Notes under the pieces: model-generated
What the model saw: the letters and a program-made list of their open reading frames with translations, nothing else
Database searches by the model: none
Told to the model about the DNA's origin: nothing
Shown here: positions 25,792 through 33,775 of the stretch, in pieces
Layout of the letters: every line of letters starts with the position of its first letter
Position numbering within the stretch: position 1 is the first letter of the stretch
Program-made: the position numbers and the translations under genes
NCBI RefSeq assembly: GCF_001305595.1
Contig: NZ_CP012403.1
Span: forward strand, 208,501-272,500
Direction: 5' to 3'
Origin: Azospirillum thiophilum
GTDB lineage: Bacteria > Pseudomonadota > Alphaproteobacteria > Azospirillales > Azospirillaceae
Length of the DNA stretch: 64,000 bases

Positions 25792-27008
25792 GCGCGCAAC
25801 TCCTCGCCGGCGCTGCGCAGAGGGGCGGTCCGGTGGGCGGCGGCGACGGCGGCGAGCGCCAGCAGCGCCGCGGCCCCCATGCCCGCGAAGGCGGTGCCGT
25901 AGCCGAGCCCCGCCGCCAGCCCGGTGACGGCGGCCGAGGTGCCGATCTCGCCGAGGTCGCGCGTGCTCTGGACCGCGGTCATGTCGGTGCCGGCCTGCCC
26001 GGCACGGGCGGCGAAGCCCATCGCCAGCGCCATCGCCGCCACCGACGCGGCCCCGGTTCCGGCCGCCCCCAGCCCGGCCGCCAGCCCGGCGACCCAGGTG
26101 GCGGAAGCCATGCCCAGGGCCTGCGCGCCCCAGCCGGCGGCGGCCGACAGGGAGGCCGCCAGCCCGAGCGCCAGCACCGGCCAGGCCCCCAGCCGCCCGA
26201 CCAGCCAGGCGCCGCCGCCGCATCCCAGCGCCACCGTCACCGCGCCGCTGGCCAGCCCGAGACGCCCGACCTCCGCCAGCGACCAGCCGGAATCGAGCAG
26301 GAACAGCTTCCACAGCCCGAAACCGGCACTGGCCGTCACCGCCGACAGCAGCGCGACGGCCAGCAGCCGCAGGGAGCCCGGCCGGCGCAGGAAGCCGCCC
26401 AGGCTGGCGCCGCCGCGCGGGGCGGCTGCCGCCGCCGGTTCCCGCCACAGCAGGGCGAGCAGCAGCCCGGCCGCGACCACCGAGGCCACCGACAGCAGCG
26501 CCGCCCGAGTGCCGAACAGCCCGGCGATGGTCAGGCAGCCCGACCCGCCGAAGAAGAAGCCGGTCATCGTGCCCGCGACCTGGAGGCCGTTGGCCCGCGC
26601 CAGATCCGGGCCGGCGAAGCGTTCGGCGGCAAGGCCGTCCGTCGCGGTGTCCTGGGTGGCGCTGGCGAGGGAGGCGACGGCGAAGAGCGCGACGGCCATC
26701 CCGGCGGTATCAGCGGACAGGCCGAGCGCCGCTGCGGCCAGCAGGCAGAGCAGCACCAGCCCCTGCATCGGCAGCACCCAGCTCCGCCGCCGGCCGAGCC
26801 GCGGCGACCAGCGGTCGTCGACCAGCGGCGCCCACAGGAATTTCAGCACCCAGGGCAGCCCGACCAGGGGCAGGAAGGCCAGCCGGTCGAGCGGCGCGCC
26901 CTGCTGGCGCAGCAGGCCGGGCAGCGCCTCCATCGCCAGCCCGAGCGGGATTCCTTGCGTGAAATAGAGCGCGCCGATCAGCGCGAAGGCGAAAGCGCGG
27001 GTCTTCAT
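25788..27008 (-). CDS. RhtX/FptX-type siderophore permease (MFS)
   Basis: A 406-residue inner-membrane transporter with about 12 hydrophobic segments. The opening FAFALIGALYFTQGIPLGLAMEALPGLLRQQG and the following PLVGLPWVLKFLWAPLVDDRWSPRLGRRRSWVLPMQ block are characteristic of the RhtX/FptX (AmpG-like) family that carries rhizobactin or ferripyochelin across the inner membrane. The D-R-W and GRRR loop corresponds to the MFS motif A region. It starts six bases after the TonB receptor stop and overlaps the PepSY gene, so it belongs to the same operon. A longer open frame upstream is an artefact. Confidence 0.87.
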   Translation of the reverse strand: MKTRAFAFALIGALYFTQGIPLGLAMEALPGLLRQQGAPLDRLAFLPLVGLPWVLKFLWAPLVDDRWSPRLGRRRSWVLPMQGLVLLCLLAAAALGLSADTAGMAVALFAVASLASATQDTATDGLAAERFAGPDLARANGLQVAGTMTGFFFGGSGCLTIAGLFGTRAALLSVASVVAAGLLLALLWREPAAAAAPRGGASLGGFLRRPGSLRLLAVALLSAVTASAGFGLWKLFLLDSGWSLAEVGRLGLASGAVTVALGCGGGAWLVGRLGAWPVLALGLAASLSAAAGWGAQALGMASATWVAGLAAGLGAAGTGAASVAAMALAMGFAARAGQAGTDMTAVQSTRDLGEIGTSAAVTGLAAGLGYGTAFAGMGAAALLALAAVAAAHRTAPLRSAGEELRA

Positions 27009-27013
27009 GGCGG

Positions 27014-29164
27014 TCACCAGGAGTAACGCAGGCCGGCGGTGACGGTGCGCCCGTAGCCGATGCTGCAGTTGGCGAGCGACGAGCAGCTGGCGACGTAATA
27101 GCGGTCGAACAGGTTGCTGGCGTTCAGCGAGGCCCGCCATTTGCCGAAATCATAGCGGATGGCGGCATCGACCAGCGTCACCGACGGTACGGTCAGGCTG
27201 TTGTCGGCGCTGCCGGCGGTGGCGCCGACATGGCGCAGCCCGGCGCCGCCGCCCAGCCCGGCCAGCGGGCCGTCCGGCACCGTGTAGTCGGCCCAGCCCG
27301 ACGCGATCCGGCGCGGCACCCCGGTCGGCCGCATGCCGCGGTCGATGCCGTTGCTCCTGGTGATTTCCGGATCCTGCCATGTATAGGCGCCGATCAGGCT
27401 GAGGCCGTCGCCGAGGCTGGCGACCGCCTGCAGTTCGATGCCGGTGGTCCGCACCTCGCCGGTCTGCACCTGGAAGCCGGTGTGGGCGGTGTCGGTGGTC
27501 TGCACGTTGGTCTGGGTCAGGTCGAACCACGCGGCGGTGAAGAAGCTGCTCATGCCGGCCGGCTGGAGCTTCACGCCGGCCTCGACCTGCCGCGCCTCCG
27601 ACGGGCTGAAGGCGCGTCCGGCGAAATCGGTGCCGCTGACCGGGGCGAAGGAGGTGGCGTAGCTGGCGTAAGGGGTCAGGCCGCTGTCGAACAGCCAGGC
27701 GGCACCCGCCCGCCAGGTGAAGGCACCGTCGGACTGGGTCGTGGTCAGGCCGGTGCGGTTGTTGGTGCTGCGGTTGCGTGCCCAGTCCTGCCGGCCGCCG
27801 AGCGTCAGGACCAGCCGGTCGGCAACCTTCGCCTGCTGCTGGGTGTAGAGGCCGATCTGGTGGATCCGCGTCACGCTGTCCGCCGACAGGACGGACGGGT
27901 TGGCGACGGCCTGCCCGTAGACCGGCTGATAGAGATTCAGCGGCGGGGCGCTGCCGCTGTACTGGTAGAAGCTCTCACGGTTGTAGCGGTAGTCGACGCC
28001 GAACAGCGAGGTGACGGTCACCGGCCCGGCGCGCCAGTCGGCCTGGACCTGGCTGTCGCTGCCCAGCAGGTCGGCGTTCACGCCGAACCGGTAGGCCATG
28101 CGGTTGACCGTGGTTCCCGTCGCGGTCAGCGGCGTGTAGGCGTAGAGGTTGGACTGGTCGAACTCCAGCCGGTCGTAGCGCGTGGTCTGGCGCAGGCGCC
28201 AGACATCGTCGAGGCGCTGCTCGAACAGCCAGCCGGCGGAATATTGCTTGCGCTCGAAGCTGTCCAGCGCCGGGTCGCCGGAGAAACGGTTCATCGGGAT
28301 GCGGCCGTTGGCGTTGGGCAGGATCGTGCCGACGGCGGGAAGCGGGCTCGGCGTCCCGCCCTCGTCCTTCTGGTAGCTGGCGAGCAGCGTCAGGCTGGTG
28401 GAGTCGGTCGGCCGCCAGGTCAGGGCCGGAGCGATGTAGACGCGGTCGTCCTTGGTGTGATCGACCTGGGCGTCGCTGTCGCGGACGAGGCCGGTCAGCC
28501 GGTAGAGCAGGGTGCCGTCCCCGCCGGCCACCGGTCCGCCGAGGTCGAAGGCCCCCTGGAAGCGGTCGTGGCTGCCGGCCTGGAGGTCCAGGACGTGCAG
28601 CGGCTGGTCGGTCGGCCGCTTGGTGATGGCGTTGACCAGCCCGCCCGGCGCACCCTGGCCGTAGAGAACCGAGGCCGGCCCGCGCAGCACCTCGACCCGC
28701 TCCAGCCCGAAGGGTTCGATCCGCGTCGTCATCTGGTTCGACATCTGGCGCAGCCCGTCGCGGAACAGCCCCAGCGTGGTGGCGTTGAAGCCGCGCAGCG
28801 TGATCTGGTCGTAGCGGTTGTCGGAATTGCCGAGCCCGGCGACGACGCCGGGGGTGTAGCGCAGCGCCTCCGACACCGACAGGGCGCCCTGGGCGTCCAT
28901 CTGCTCGCGGGTGACGACCGACACCGATTGCGGGTTCTCGCGCAGCGGCGTGTCGGTCTTGGTGCCGGTGGCGCTGCTGGTGGCGACCAGCCCGTCCGCC
29001 GCGCCGCCGCCCGTTCCGGTCACCTGGAGTTCCGGCAGCAGGATGGCGGCCGGCGGCGGTCCGGCGGCCGGGCTTTCCGCCGTCTGGGCGTGCGGCGCAG
29101 CCGGCATCAGGACGGCGAGAAGGACGGTGGAGCCGAGCAGGCGGGATCGGATGGGATGCGGCAT
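27014..29164 (-). CDS. TonB-dependent siderophore receptor (FptA/FhuA type)
   Basis: A 716-residue outer-membrane receptor. Residues 1-26 are a signal peptide (STVLLAVLMPAAPHAQ). The plug domain shows PLRENPQSVSVVTREQMDAQ and SEALRYTPGVVAG, and the conserved FGLERVEVLRGPASVLYGQGAPGGLVN block follows. The rest is a 22-strand-type barrel rich in alternating aromatic residues, ending in the canonical C-terminal aromatic (LRYSW). No N-terminal signalling extension is present, so it is not a transducer-type receptor. It is followed closely by the permease gene and preceded by the AraC gene. The ligand is predicted to be a hydroxyphenyl-thiazoline (pyochelin-like) siderophore from the gene set, not from the receptor sequence. 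Confidence 0.9.
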   Translation of the reverse strand: MPHPIRSRLLGSTVLLAVLMPAAPHAQTAESPAAGPPPAAILLPELQVTGTGGGAADGLVATSSATGTKTDTPLRENPQSVSVVTREQMDAQGALSVSEALRYTPGVVAGLGNSDNRYDQITLRGFNATTLGLFRDGLRQMSNQMTTRIEPFGLERVEVLRGPASVLYGQGAPGGLVNAITKRPTDQPLHVLDLQAGSHDRFQGAFDLGGPVAGGDGTLLYRLTGLVRDSDAQVDHTKDDRVYIAPALTWRPTDSTSLTLLASYQKDEGGTPSPLPAVGTILPNANGRIPMNRFSGDPALDSFERKQYSAGWLFEQRLDDVWRLRQTTRYDRLEFDQSNLYAYTPLTATGTTVNRMAYRFGVNADLLGSDSQVQADWRAGPVTVTSLFGVDYRYNRESFYQYSGSAPPLNLYQPVYGQAVANPSVLSADSVTRIHQIGLYTQQQAKVADRLVLTLGGRQDWARNRSTNNRTGLTTTQSDGAFTWRAGAAWLFDSGLTPYASYATSFAPVSGTDFAGRAFSPSEARQVEAGVKLQPAGMSSFFTAAWFDLTQTNVQTTDTAHTGFQVQTGEVRTTGIELQAVASLGDGLSLIGAYTWQDPEITRSNGIDRGMRPTGVPRRIASGWADYTVPDGPLAGLGGGAGLRHVGATAGSADNSLTVPSVTLVDAAIRYDFGKWRASLNASNLFDRYYVASCSSLANCSIGYGRTVTAGLRYSW

Positions 29165-29183
29165 GAGTGGCCTCGCAGGTTGT

Positions 29184-29198
29184 TGCGAACCAATCGCA
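29184..29198. promoter_or_regulatory. Small dyad upstream of the receptor gene
   Basis: TGCGA-ACCAA-TCGCA lies 20-34 bases before the receptor start codon, where an activator such as the AraC protein or a repressor could bind. Support is symmetry and position only. Confidence 0.3.
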
Positions 29199-29316
29199 TC
29201 TTGTCCGGCGCGGCGGAATGGCGGCGGCCTACGGCGGCCGGCCTCATGCCTATGATTTCCGGGCCAGCAATTTGCCGGCCGGGATTTACACGGCGGGAAT
29301 CCCGGTGCCCACCCCG

Positions 29317-30138
29317 TCAGCGCAGCCGGCTGGGCGGCATGCCGAAGCGCTTGCGGAAGGCGCTGGTGAAATGGTTTGGGGTGTAGCCGACGCGGTAGGC
29401 AGCCTCCGCCACCCCGACCTCGCCGGATGAGAGCATCCGGAACGCCTCCTGCAGGCGATGCTCCGCGATGAAGTCGGCGACGCTGCAGCCGAAGCAGCGG
29501 CGGAAGCCGTCGGTCAGCTTGCGAACGTTCAGCCCGACCTGACGGGCCAGTGCCGCCAGGGACGGCGCCTGCCCCGGCGCCTGGAGGATGATCCGCCGGG
29601 CGTCGTGCAGCCTCTCCAGGTCCGCGCCGGCGAGCCGCCGGGCGCGGTCTTCGCCGCCGGCCAGCAGCCCGCCGGTGACGGTCGCGACCAGTTCCAGGGC
29701 CTTGGCCGCCAGATAGGTCTGCCGGACGCCACCCTTGAACGGACAGGCGCTGATCTGCATGCCCAGCGCGCAGACGGCGCGGTCGGCCCGTCCGACATGC
29801 ACCCGCGCTCCGGTCCCGCCGGCACCCGCGCTCAGGCGTTCGGCGTCCTCCCCCAGCAGCCCGTGCAGCGTCGCGCTGTCGAGCGCCACGGTGACGTAGC
29901 GCAGGGCCTCCCCGGTGGGGAAATCATGGTGGGCGACGAAGGGCCGGTCCCCCAGCAACAGACACAGGGACGGGCCGGCGAGGGCGACCTCGTCCCGGCA
30001 ATCGACGCGCAGGCCGAAACGGCCGCTGATCACCAGCCCGAGCTTCAGGCCGGGGGCAACCGTCTCGTCCAGCGCGGCCCCGGCGCCGACCTGCATCAGG
30101 CCGGCGGAAACCGCGATGTTGATCGAGGCTGTCGTCAT
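29317..30138 (-). CDS. AraC-family regulator of the siderophore locus (PchR-like)
   Basis: A 273-residue regulator. The N-terminal ~170 residues form a ligand-binding domain (LGLVISGRFGLRVDCRDE and CPFKGGVRQTYLAAKALELVA resemble PchR-type proteins). The C-terminal ~100 residues hold two HTH motifs (SLAALARQVGLNVRKLTDGFRRCFGCSVADFI and GVAEAAYRVGYTPNHFTSAFRKRFGMPPSRLR). PchR binds ferripyochelin in the cytosol and activates the receptor and uptake genes. Here the gene sits directly upstream of the TonB receptor on the same strand. The ATG at 30138 begins the conserved sequence; upstream extensions cross the Fur-like box and are unlikely to be coding. Confidence 0.85.
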   Translation of the reverse strand: MTTASINIAVSAGLMQVGAGAALDETVAPGLKLGLVISGRFGLRVDCRDEVALAGPSLCLLLGDRPFVAHHDFPTGEALRYVTVALDSATLHGLLGEDAERLSAGAGGTGARVHVGRADRAVCALGMQISACPFKGGVRQTYLAAKALELVATVTGGLLAGGEDRARRLAGADLERLHDARRIILQAPGQAPSLAALARQVGLNVRKLTDGFRRCFGCSVADFIAEHRLQEAFRMLSSGEVGVAEAAYRVGYTPNHFTSAFRKRFGMPPSRLR

Positions 30139-30590
30139 GAAGCTCGCTACCCGACAAGGAGTCCGATGCCGGCGCACCGGCCGGCGGACCATAGCACCCA
30201 TTGATAATGATTCGCAAACACCGCCCGGCCCTGGCTGCCCCGACCACCTGAACACGCCCAGCCGCTGGTATGGGCCGCAGCCCGACTGTCGGATCACGCG
30301 CCCGCGCAAGCGGCCATGACAATTTTGTTAACCAGAGCTGCGCCGATTTCCGGTGGGCGCCCGTTGCCGGCGCGGCGATGCGGGACTATGTGAGCGCTCC
30401 GCGGCGCCCACGCCGGTAAGGCATTGGAAATCAATACAATCCGTCACGCGGATCATTTTTCCGGCGCCTCCGGCGATGCCGAGGGAAGAAAAGTCCGGGC
30501 CCCGGCGTCGATAGCGCAGGGAACCGGCGAATAAAGGTCCGGCCGCCCCGATCGGGTGGCCGAATGAGGTTAGGGAAAGGGTCAGTCACC
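30139..30590. other. Divergent spacer upstream of the siderophore locus
   Basis: This 452-base gap between the AraC gene (minus) and a small membrane-peptide gene (plus) carries the Fur-like box at 30202-30216 and a TTTTGTTAACC patch near 30322. No other feature is convincing. Confidence 0.5.
30202..30216 (-). promoter_or_regulatory. Fur-box-like operator
   Basis: The minus strand reads TGCGAAT-C-ATTATCA, matching the Fur 7-1-7 consensus (TGATAAT-N-ATTATCA) at 12 of 14 arm positions, with one arm perfect. It lies 64-78 bases upstream of the AraC gene that heads the siderophore uptake unit, so iron repression of the locus is expected. In alphaproteobacteria Fur-family members vary, so Irr or another homologue could be the actual reader. 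Confidence 0.65.
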
Positions 30591-30737
30591 ATGCTTTGCA
30601 ACATCGTCACCGTGGCCTCGCTGGGCGTTCTCCTGCTGACGGGCATCGGCTTCAGCGTCACGAAGCCGCCGAAGCAGGATCGCGAACAGCGCGCGGACAT
30701 GCCACGCCGCATCCTGGACGAGAACATCATGGGGTAA
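30591..30737 (+). CDS. 48-residue single-pass membrane peptide
   Basis: ATG at 30591 to TAA at 30737 encodes MLCNIVTVASLGVLLLTGIG followed by a charged tail (SVTKPPKQDREQRADMPRRILDENIMG). Residues 4-22 are a membrane helix or a lipoprotein-like signal without a clear lipobox, and the tail is hydrophilic. A purine-rich GGGAAAGGG lies 12-20 bases upstream. A GC-rich hairpin follows seven bases after the stop, which supports a real short transcription unit. The family is unknown. Confidence 0.5.
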   Translation: MLCNIVTVASLGVLLLTGIGFSVTKPPKQDREQRADMPRRILDENIMG

Positions 30738-30743
30738 GCGGTT

Positions 30744-30776
30744 GCGGGGGCGGGGGCCACATGCCGCCGCCCCCGC
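30744..30776 (+). terminator. GC-rich hairpin after the small peptide gene
   Basis: GCGGGGGCGG (30744-30753) pairs with CCGCCCCCGC (30767-30776) around a 13-base loop, starting seven bases after the stop. It has no U-tract, so it is a terminator-like structure only. Confidence 0.4.
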
Positions 30777-30858
30777 CTTCCGCCGCCCCCTGCCCCCTGC
30801 CCCCTGCCCTTGGATAGCGGCGCAACGTCAGCCGGCAGAGCCGTCCTGACGAGGGTCG

Positions 30859-31260
30859 TCAGGTGGCTTCATCCGAAACGAGAGTGAAGCCTTCGTCCAG
30901 CCAGCCGGTCACACCCCCGGCCATGAGCTTGACCGGCCGCCCCAACCTGGCAAGTCGCAACGCACCACGCGCCGCACCATTGCAATGGGGACCGGCGCAG
31001 TAGGTCACGAAGATCGTATCTTCCGGCCAATCAGCCATCCTGGACCCCACGATCTTGCCGTGGGGGAGATTGATGGCTCCAGGAATGTGGCCCTTGGCGA
31101 ACAGGGCGGGGCTGCGCACGTCCAGCAGGACGAAATCAGCCCCCTTTTCGAGGGCTTCGTGCGTGTCCCAGCAGTCAGTTTCAAATGTGAATTCGGCCGC
31201 GAAGTGCTCACAGGCCTCGGCGCTTGGAGCCGGCGGAACGGCGGTGACGGACGTTGCCAT
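30859..31260 (-). CDS. Rhodanese-domain sulfurtransferase
   Basis: A 133-residue single-domain rhodanese. The fold is recognisable from DFVLLDVRSPALFAKGHIPGAINLPH, and the active-site loop is CAGPHC, whose first cysteine would carry the persulfide. The C-terminal GGVTGWLDEGF is typical. An AAAGGAG ribosome site lies seven bases before the ATG at 31260. It is divergent from ftrA across 60 bases, a pairing seen in other proteobacteria, so FtrA probably controls it. The donor and acceptor sulfur compounds are unknown. Confidence 0.88.
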   Translation of the reverse strand: MATSVTAVPPAPSAEACEHFAAEFTFETDCWDTHEALEKGADFVLLDVRSPALFAKGHIPGAINLPHGKIVGSRMADWPEDTIFVTYCAGPHCNGAARGALRLARLGRPVKLMAGGVTGWLDEGFTLVSDEAT

Positions 31261-31320
31261 GTTCGATCTCCTTTCGCCGTCACTCTGTCCGAAGCGCCAC
31301 CAGGCTTGCAATTGGCGGAA

Positions 31321-32331
31321 ATGACAATATACGTGAACATCATGCCAAACCTCACCGGCCCCCTCGTCGTCGCCCTGCTTTACGATGGTCTTTGCACCTT
31401 CGAGTTCGGGATCGCGGCCGAAATCTTCGGCCTCTCCCGCCCGGAGATGGGGCCGGGGTGGTATCGCTTCGCAAGCTGCGCGGTGGATGAAGGGCCGATG
31501 CGTGCGCATGGCGGCTTCGTCATGATGGCCGACCATGGCCCGGAGCTGTTGCAACAGGCCGACATCGTGGTCGTTCCCGGCTGGAAGGGGGCCGACAGTC
31601 CCGTTGCCGATGCGCTTTGCCGGCAGCTTCGAGCCGCCCACGAACGGGGGGCGCGGCTCGTGTCCATCTGTTCGGGAGCTTTTGTCCTGGCGGCGACGGG
31701 GCTGCTTTCGGGCGGAGCTGTGACGACACACTGGCGATATGCGGACAAACTCCGTGCGCGCTATCCCGAGATCGCGGTTGACGACGCCTCGCTCTATCGC
31801 GAACACAATCGAATCTACACCTCGGCCGGAAGTGCTGCCGGCATCGACCTCATGATAGAGATCGTCCGGCAGGACTTCGGTGCGACGGCCGCAAATTCCG
31901 TGGCCAGGCGCCTGGTGATCCCCGCACATCGCACGGGAGGCCAAGCCCAGTTCCTCGAGCGCCCGGTCGCGCATCGGGAAGGCCTGGAGATCACCCCGCT
32001 TCTGGAGAATGTCCGCGCCAATCTGACGATGAACTGGAGTGTCGAACGCATGGCCGGGGAGTGTCGTATGAGCGTCCGCACGTTTCTGCGCCGGTTCTCC
32101 GAGGCCACCGGACAGACACCGGGGGATTGGCTCGTGGCCGAACGTGTCAGTGAAGCGCAACGGCTGTTGTGTCAGGGGAAGGCGAACATGGAGGACGTGG
32201 CGCTGGCGTCGGGATTTGGCAGTCCCCATACGCTGCGGCACCATTTTCGCAAAAGGCTCGGCATCAGTCCGAGCGAATATCGAACGCGCTTCATCAGGGA
32301 GCAACCTGGCGTGTCGTGCGTTTCATATTAA
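31321..32331 (+). CDS. ftrA: FtrA/GlxA-type transcriptional regulator (DJ-1/PfpI plus AraC HTH)
   Basis: A 336-residue regulator. Residues about 10-175 form a DJ-1/PfpI-like domain: VVALLYDGLCTFEFGIAAEIFGL, and the nucleophile-elbow region LVSICSGAFVLAATGLL with a cysteine at the expected place. The C-terminal ~110 residues are an AraC HTH pair (MAGECRMSVRTFLRRFSEATGQTPGDWL and VALASGFGSPHTLRHHFRKRLGISPSEYR). Start could be ATG 31321 or 31342; neither has a good ribosome site. The last residues (CVSY) and the stop codon are encoded by the left arm and loop of a long palindrome (32306-32347), so the natural C-terminus may have been altered by that element. Confidence 0.85.
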   Translation: MTIYVNIMPNLTGPLVVALLYDGLCTFEFGIAAEIFGLSRPEMGPGWYRFASCAVDEGPMRAHGGFVMMADHGPELLQQADIVVVPGWKGADSPVADALCRQLRAAHERGARLVSICSGAFVLAATGLLSGGAVTTHWRYADKLRARYPEIAVDDASLYREHNRIYTSAGSAAGIDLMIEIVRQDFGATAANSVARRLVIPAHRTGGQAQFLERPVAHREGLEITPLLENVRANLTMNWSVERMAGECRMSVRTFLRRFSEATGQTPGDWLVAERVSEAQRLLCQGKANMEDVALASGFGSPHTLRHHFRKRLGISPSEYRTRFIREQPGVSCVSY

Positions 32332-32347
32332 ACGCACGACACGCCAG
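32306..32347. repeat. Perfect 18-bp-arm palindrome, copy 1
   Basis: Arms 32306-32323 (CTGGCGTGTCGTGCGTTT) and 32330-32347 are exact reverse complements around CATATT. The ftrA stop codon (32329-32331) lies at the loop/right-arm junction. A second copy at 42429-42470 has the same loop and the same inner ten arm bases, and differs only by three compensated pairs. It could act as a terminator hairpin or be the footprint of a small mobile element. Confidence 0.9.
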
Positions 32348-32396
32348 AATGGGCCTATGTCGGTTTCCTGTCCAATTGCTCCCGGAACCCAAATCC

Positions 32397-32891
32397 ATGA
32401 AGCTCTCCGGTTCCTGTCGCTGCGGCGCGGTCCGCTTCACCCTGAACTCGCCGACGCCCGTCCCCTACATGCGCTGCTATTGCAGCATCTGCCGCAAGAG
32501 CGCCGGGGGCGGCGGCTATGCCATCAATCTGGGCGGCGACGCCGACACGCTGGAGGTCGAAGGGCGCGAGGCGGTGGCGACCTGGCGCGCCCCCATCGAC
32601 GATCCCGGCCATCCCGGCCATACCCATCTTGGCCCGTCACGCCGCCATTTCTGCACGCATTGCGGCACGGCGCTGTGGGCGGAGGATCCGGCCTGGCCGG
32701 AGCTGGTCCATCCCTTCGCCTCCGCCATCGACACGCCGCTGCCGACGCCGCCGGAACGGGTGCATATCATGCTGGAATTCAAGGCACCCTGGGTCGAGGT
32801 GCCGGACGGCCCGAACGATGTGCAATTCACCGGCTATCCCGAGGAATCGCTGGAGGACTGGCATCGCCGCCACGGGCTGCTGGACCGCTGA
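32397..32891 (+). CDS. GFA/CENP-V family zinc protein
   Basis: A 164-residue zinc-dependent enzyme of the glutathione-dependent formaldehyde-activating family. The metal ligands are visible as CRCG (residues 8-11), CYCSIC (about 27-32) and CTHCG (about 84-88), the standard seven-cysteine pattern. Most family members are S-(hydroxymethyl)glutathione synthase-like or act on other glutathione adducts, but few are characterised. Start at 32397 is the first ATG after the palindrome and gives the expected N-terminus (MKLSGSCRCGAVRF). No glutathione or formaldehyde gene adjoins it. Confidence 0.87.
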   Translation: MKLSGSCRCGAVRFTLNSPTPVPYMRCYCSICRKSAGGGGYAINLGGDADTLEVEGREAVATWRAPIDDPGHPGHTHLGPSRRHFCTHCGTALWAEDPAWPELVHPFASAIDTPLPTPPERVHIMLEFKAPWVEVPDGPNDVQFTGYPEESLEDWHRRHGLLDR

Positions 32892-32942
32892 TGCCCGATA
32901 GACGGCCGGTACGGCGACCGGCAGCCCGACCGGCAGCCGCGG

Positions 32943-33668
32943 ATGGCTAGGCTGCTGCGATGGCTGGCGCTTGTCCTCCTGCTGGCGGCGGCCGGGGCGG
33001 CGGCGGCGGTGTGGGGCGGGCTGGTCGCGGTGCCGGCGACATACGATCCATGGGCGCCGCTCGACCTGCGGGCGGAACCGGACTGGCTGACCGGCTTCAA
33101 GCTGGCGCGGCTGGAGCGTGATCCGGAGCAGTGCCGCGCCGCGCTGGGAGATACCGGCCTGCGCTTCACCGCCCTGCCCGATCGCGGGTCGCCCGATCGC
33201 GGGTCGGACGAGGACTGCGCGCTCCGCGGGGTGGTCCGGGTGTCGCGGTCGGAGGTCGCCTTCAGCAGCGGCTTCATCGCCACCTGCGGGCTCGCCGCCG
33301 CCTGGACCCTGTTCGAGACGCATGCGATGCAGCCGGCGGCCGAGCGGCATTTCGGCAGCAGGGTGGCCAGGGTCGAGCATCTCGGCACCTATGCCTGCCG
33401 CAACGTCTATGGCCGCGCCGAGGGCCGGCGCAGCGAGCATGCCAGCGCCAACGCCATCGACCTCGCCGCCTTCGTGCTGGCCGACGGCACCCGGATCGGC
33501 GTTCTGAACGATTGGGGCGCCGCCGGGGCCGGCGCGAAGGCCGCCTTCCTGCGCGACCTGCGCGACGGCGCCTGCCGATTCTTCGACGTGGTGCTGGGAC
33601 CGGAGTACAACGACGCCCACCGCAACCATTTCCACCTGGACATGGGGGCGTTCCGCAGCTGCCGCTGA
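32943..33668 (+). CDS. Extensin-like C-terminal domain protein
   Basis: A 241-residue protein with an N-terminal signal or anchor (residues 4-28, LLRWLALVLLLAAAGAAAAVWGG) followed by an exported domain. The conserved core is SGFIATCGLAAAWTLFETHAMQPAAERHFG, TYACRNVYGR with clustered SEHASANAIDLAAF, and the C-terminal DGACRFFDVVLGPEYNDAHRNHFHLDMG. The H, D and H-x-H residues and the paired cysteines resemble a zinc DD-peptidase-type (VanY/MepA-like) site, so a cell-wall role is plausible. An in-frame 15-bp duplication adds a second PDRGS at about residues 79-88. Confidence 0.85.
   Translation: MARLLRWLALVLLLAAAGAAAAVWGGLVAVPATYDPWAPLDLRAEPDWLTGFKLARLERDPEQCRAALGDTGLRFTALPDRGSPDRGSDEDCALRGVVRVSRSEVAFSSGFIATCGLAAAWTLFETHAMQPAAERHFGSRVARVEHLGTYACRNVYGRAEGRRSEHASANAIDLAAFVLADGTRIGVLNDWGAAGAGAKAAFLRDLRDGACRFFDVVLGPEYNDAHRNHFHLDMGAFRSCR
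33177..33206 (+). repeat. In-frame 15-bp tandem duplication
   Basis: CCCGATCGCGGGTCG occurs twice in a row inside the extensin-like gene and encodes PDRGS twice. It is probably a recent slip or duplication, since the insertion lies in a surface-loop-like stretch. Confidence 0.9.
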
Positions 33669-33712
33669 GGGGCATAGCCAAGGGAATCCCCAGAGGGGCA
33701 TAGCCAAGGGAA
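33667..33712 (+). repeat. 20-bp direct repeat spanning a stop codon
   Basis: A 20-base sequence at 33667-33686 recurs exactly at 33693-33712, six bases apart. The first copy includes the last two bases of the extensin-like stop codon, and the second runs into the promoter-like GGAAC of the PoxB-like gene. Confidence 0.9.
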
Positions 33713-33733
33713 CCGCCGCGCCGCCGTCCTGTT
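33709..33733 (+). promoter_or_regulatory. Candidate EcfG-type promoter of the PoxB-like gene
   Basis: GGAAC (33709-33713), 16 bases, then TGTT (33730-33733) fits the alphaproteobacterial general-stress sigma consensus GGAAC-N16/17-cGTT apart from the first base of the -10 box. It lies about 45 bases before the start codon. In E. coli poxB is under the stationary-phase sigma factor, a parallel control. Confidence 0.45.
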
Positions 33734-33775
33734 GCTGGGCAAGAAGACGACAGACGCGGTACGGAGACAAAGCCC

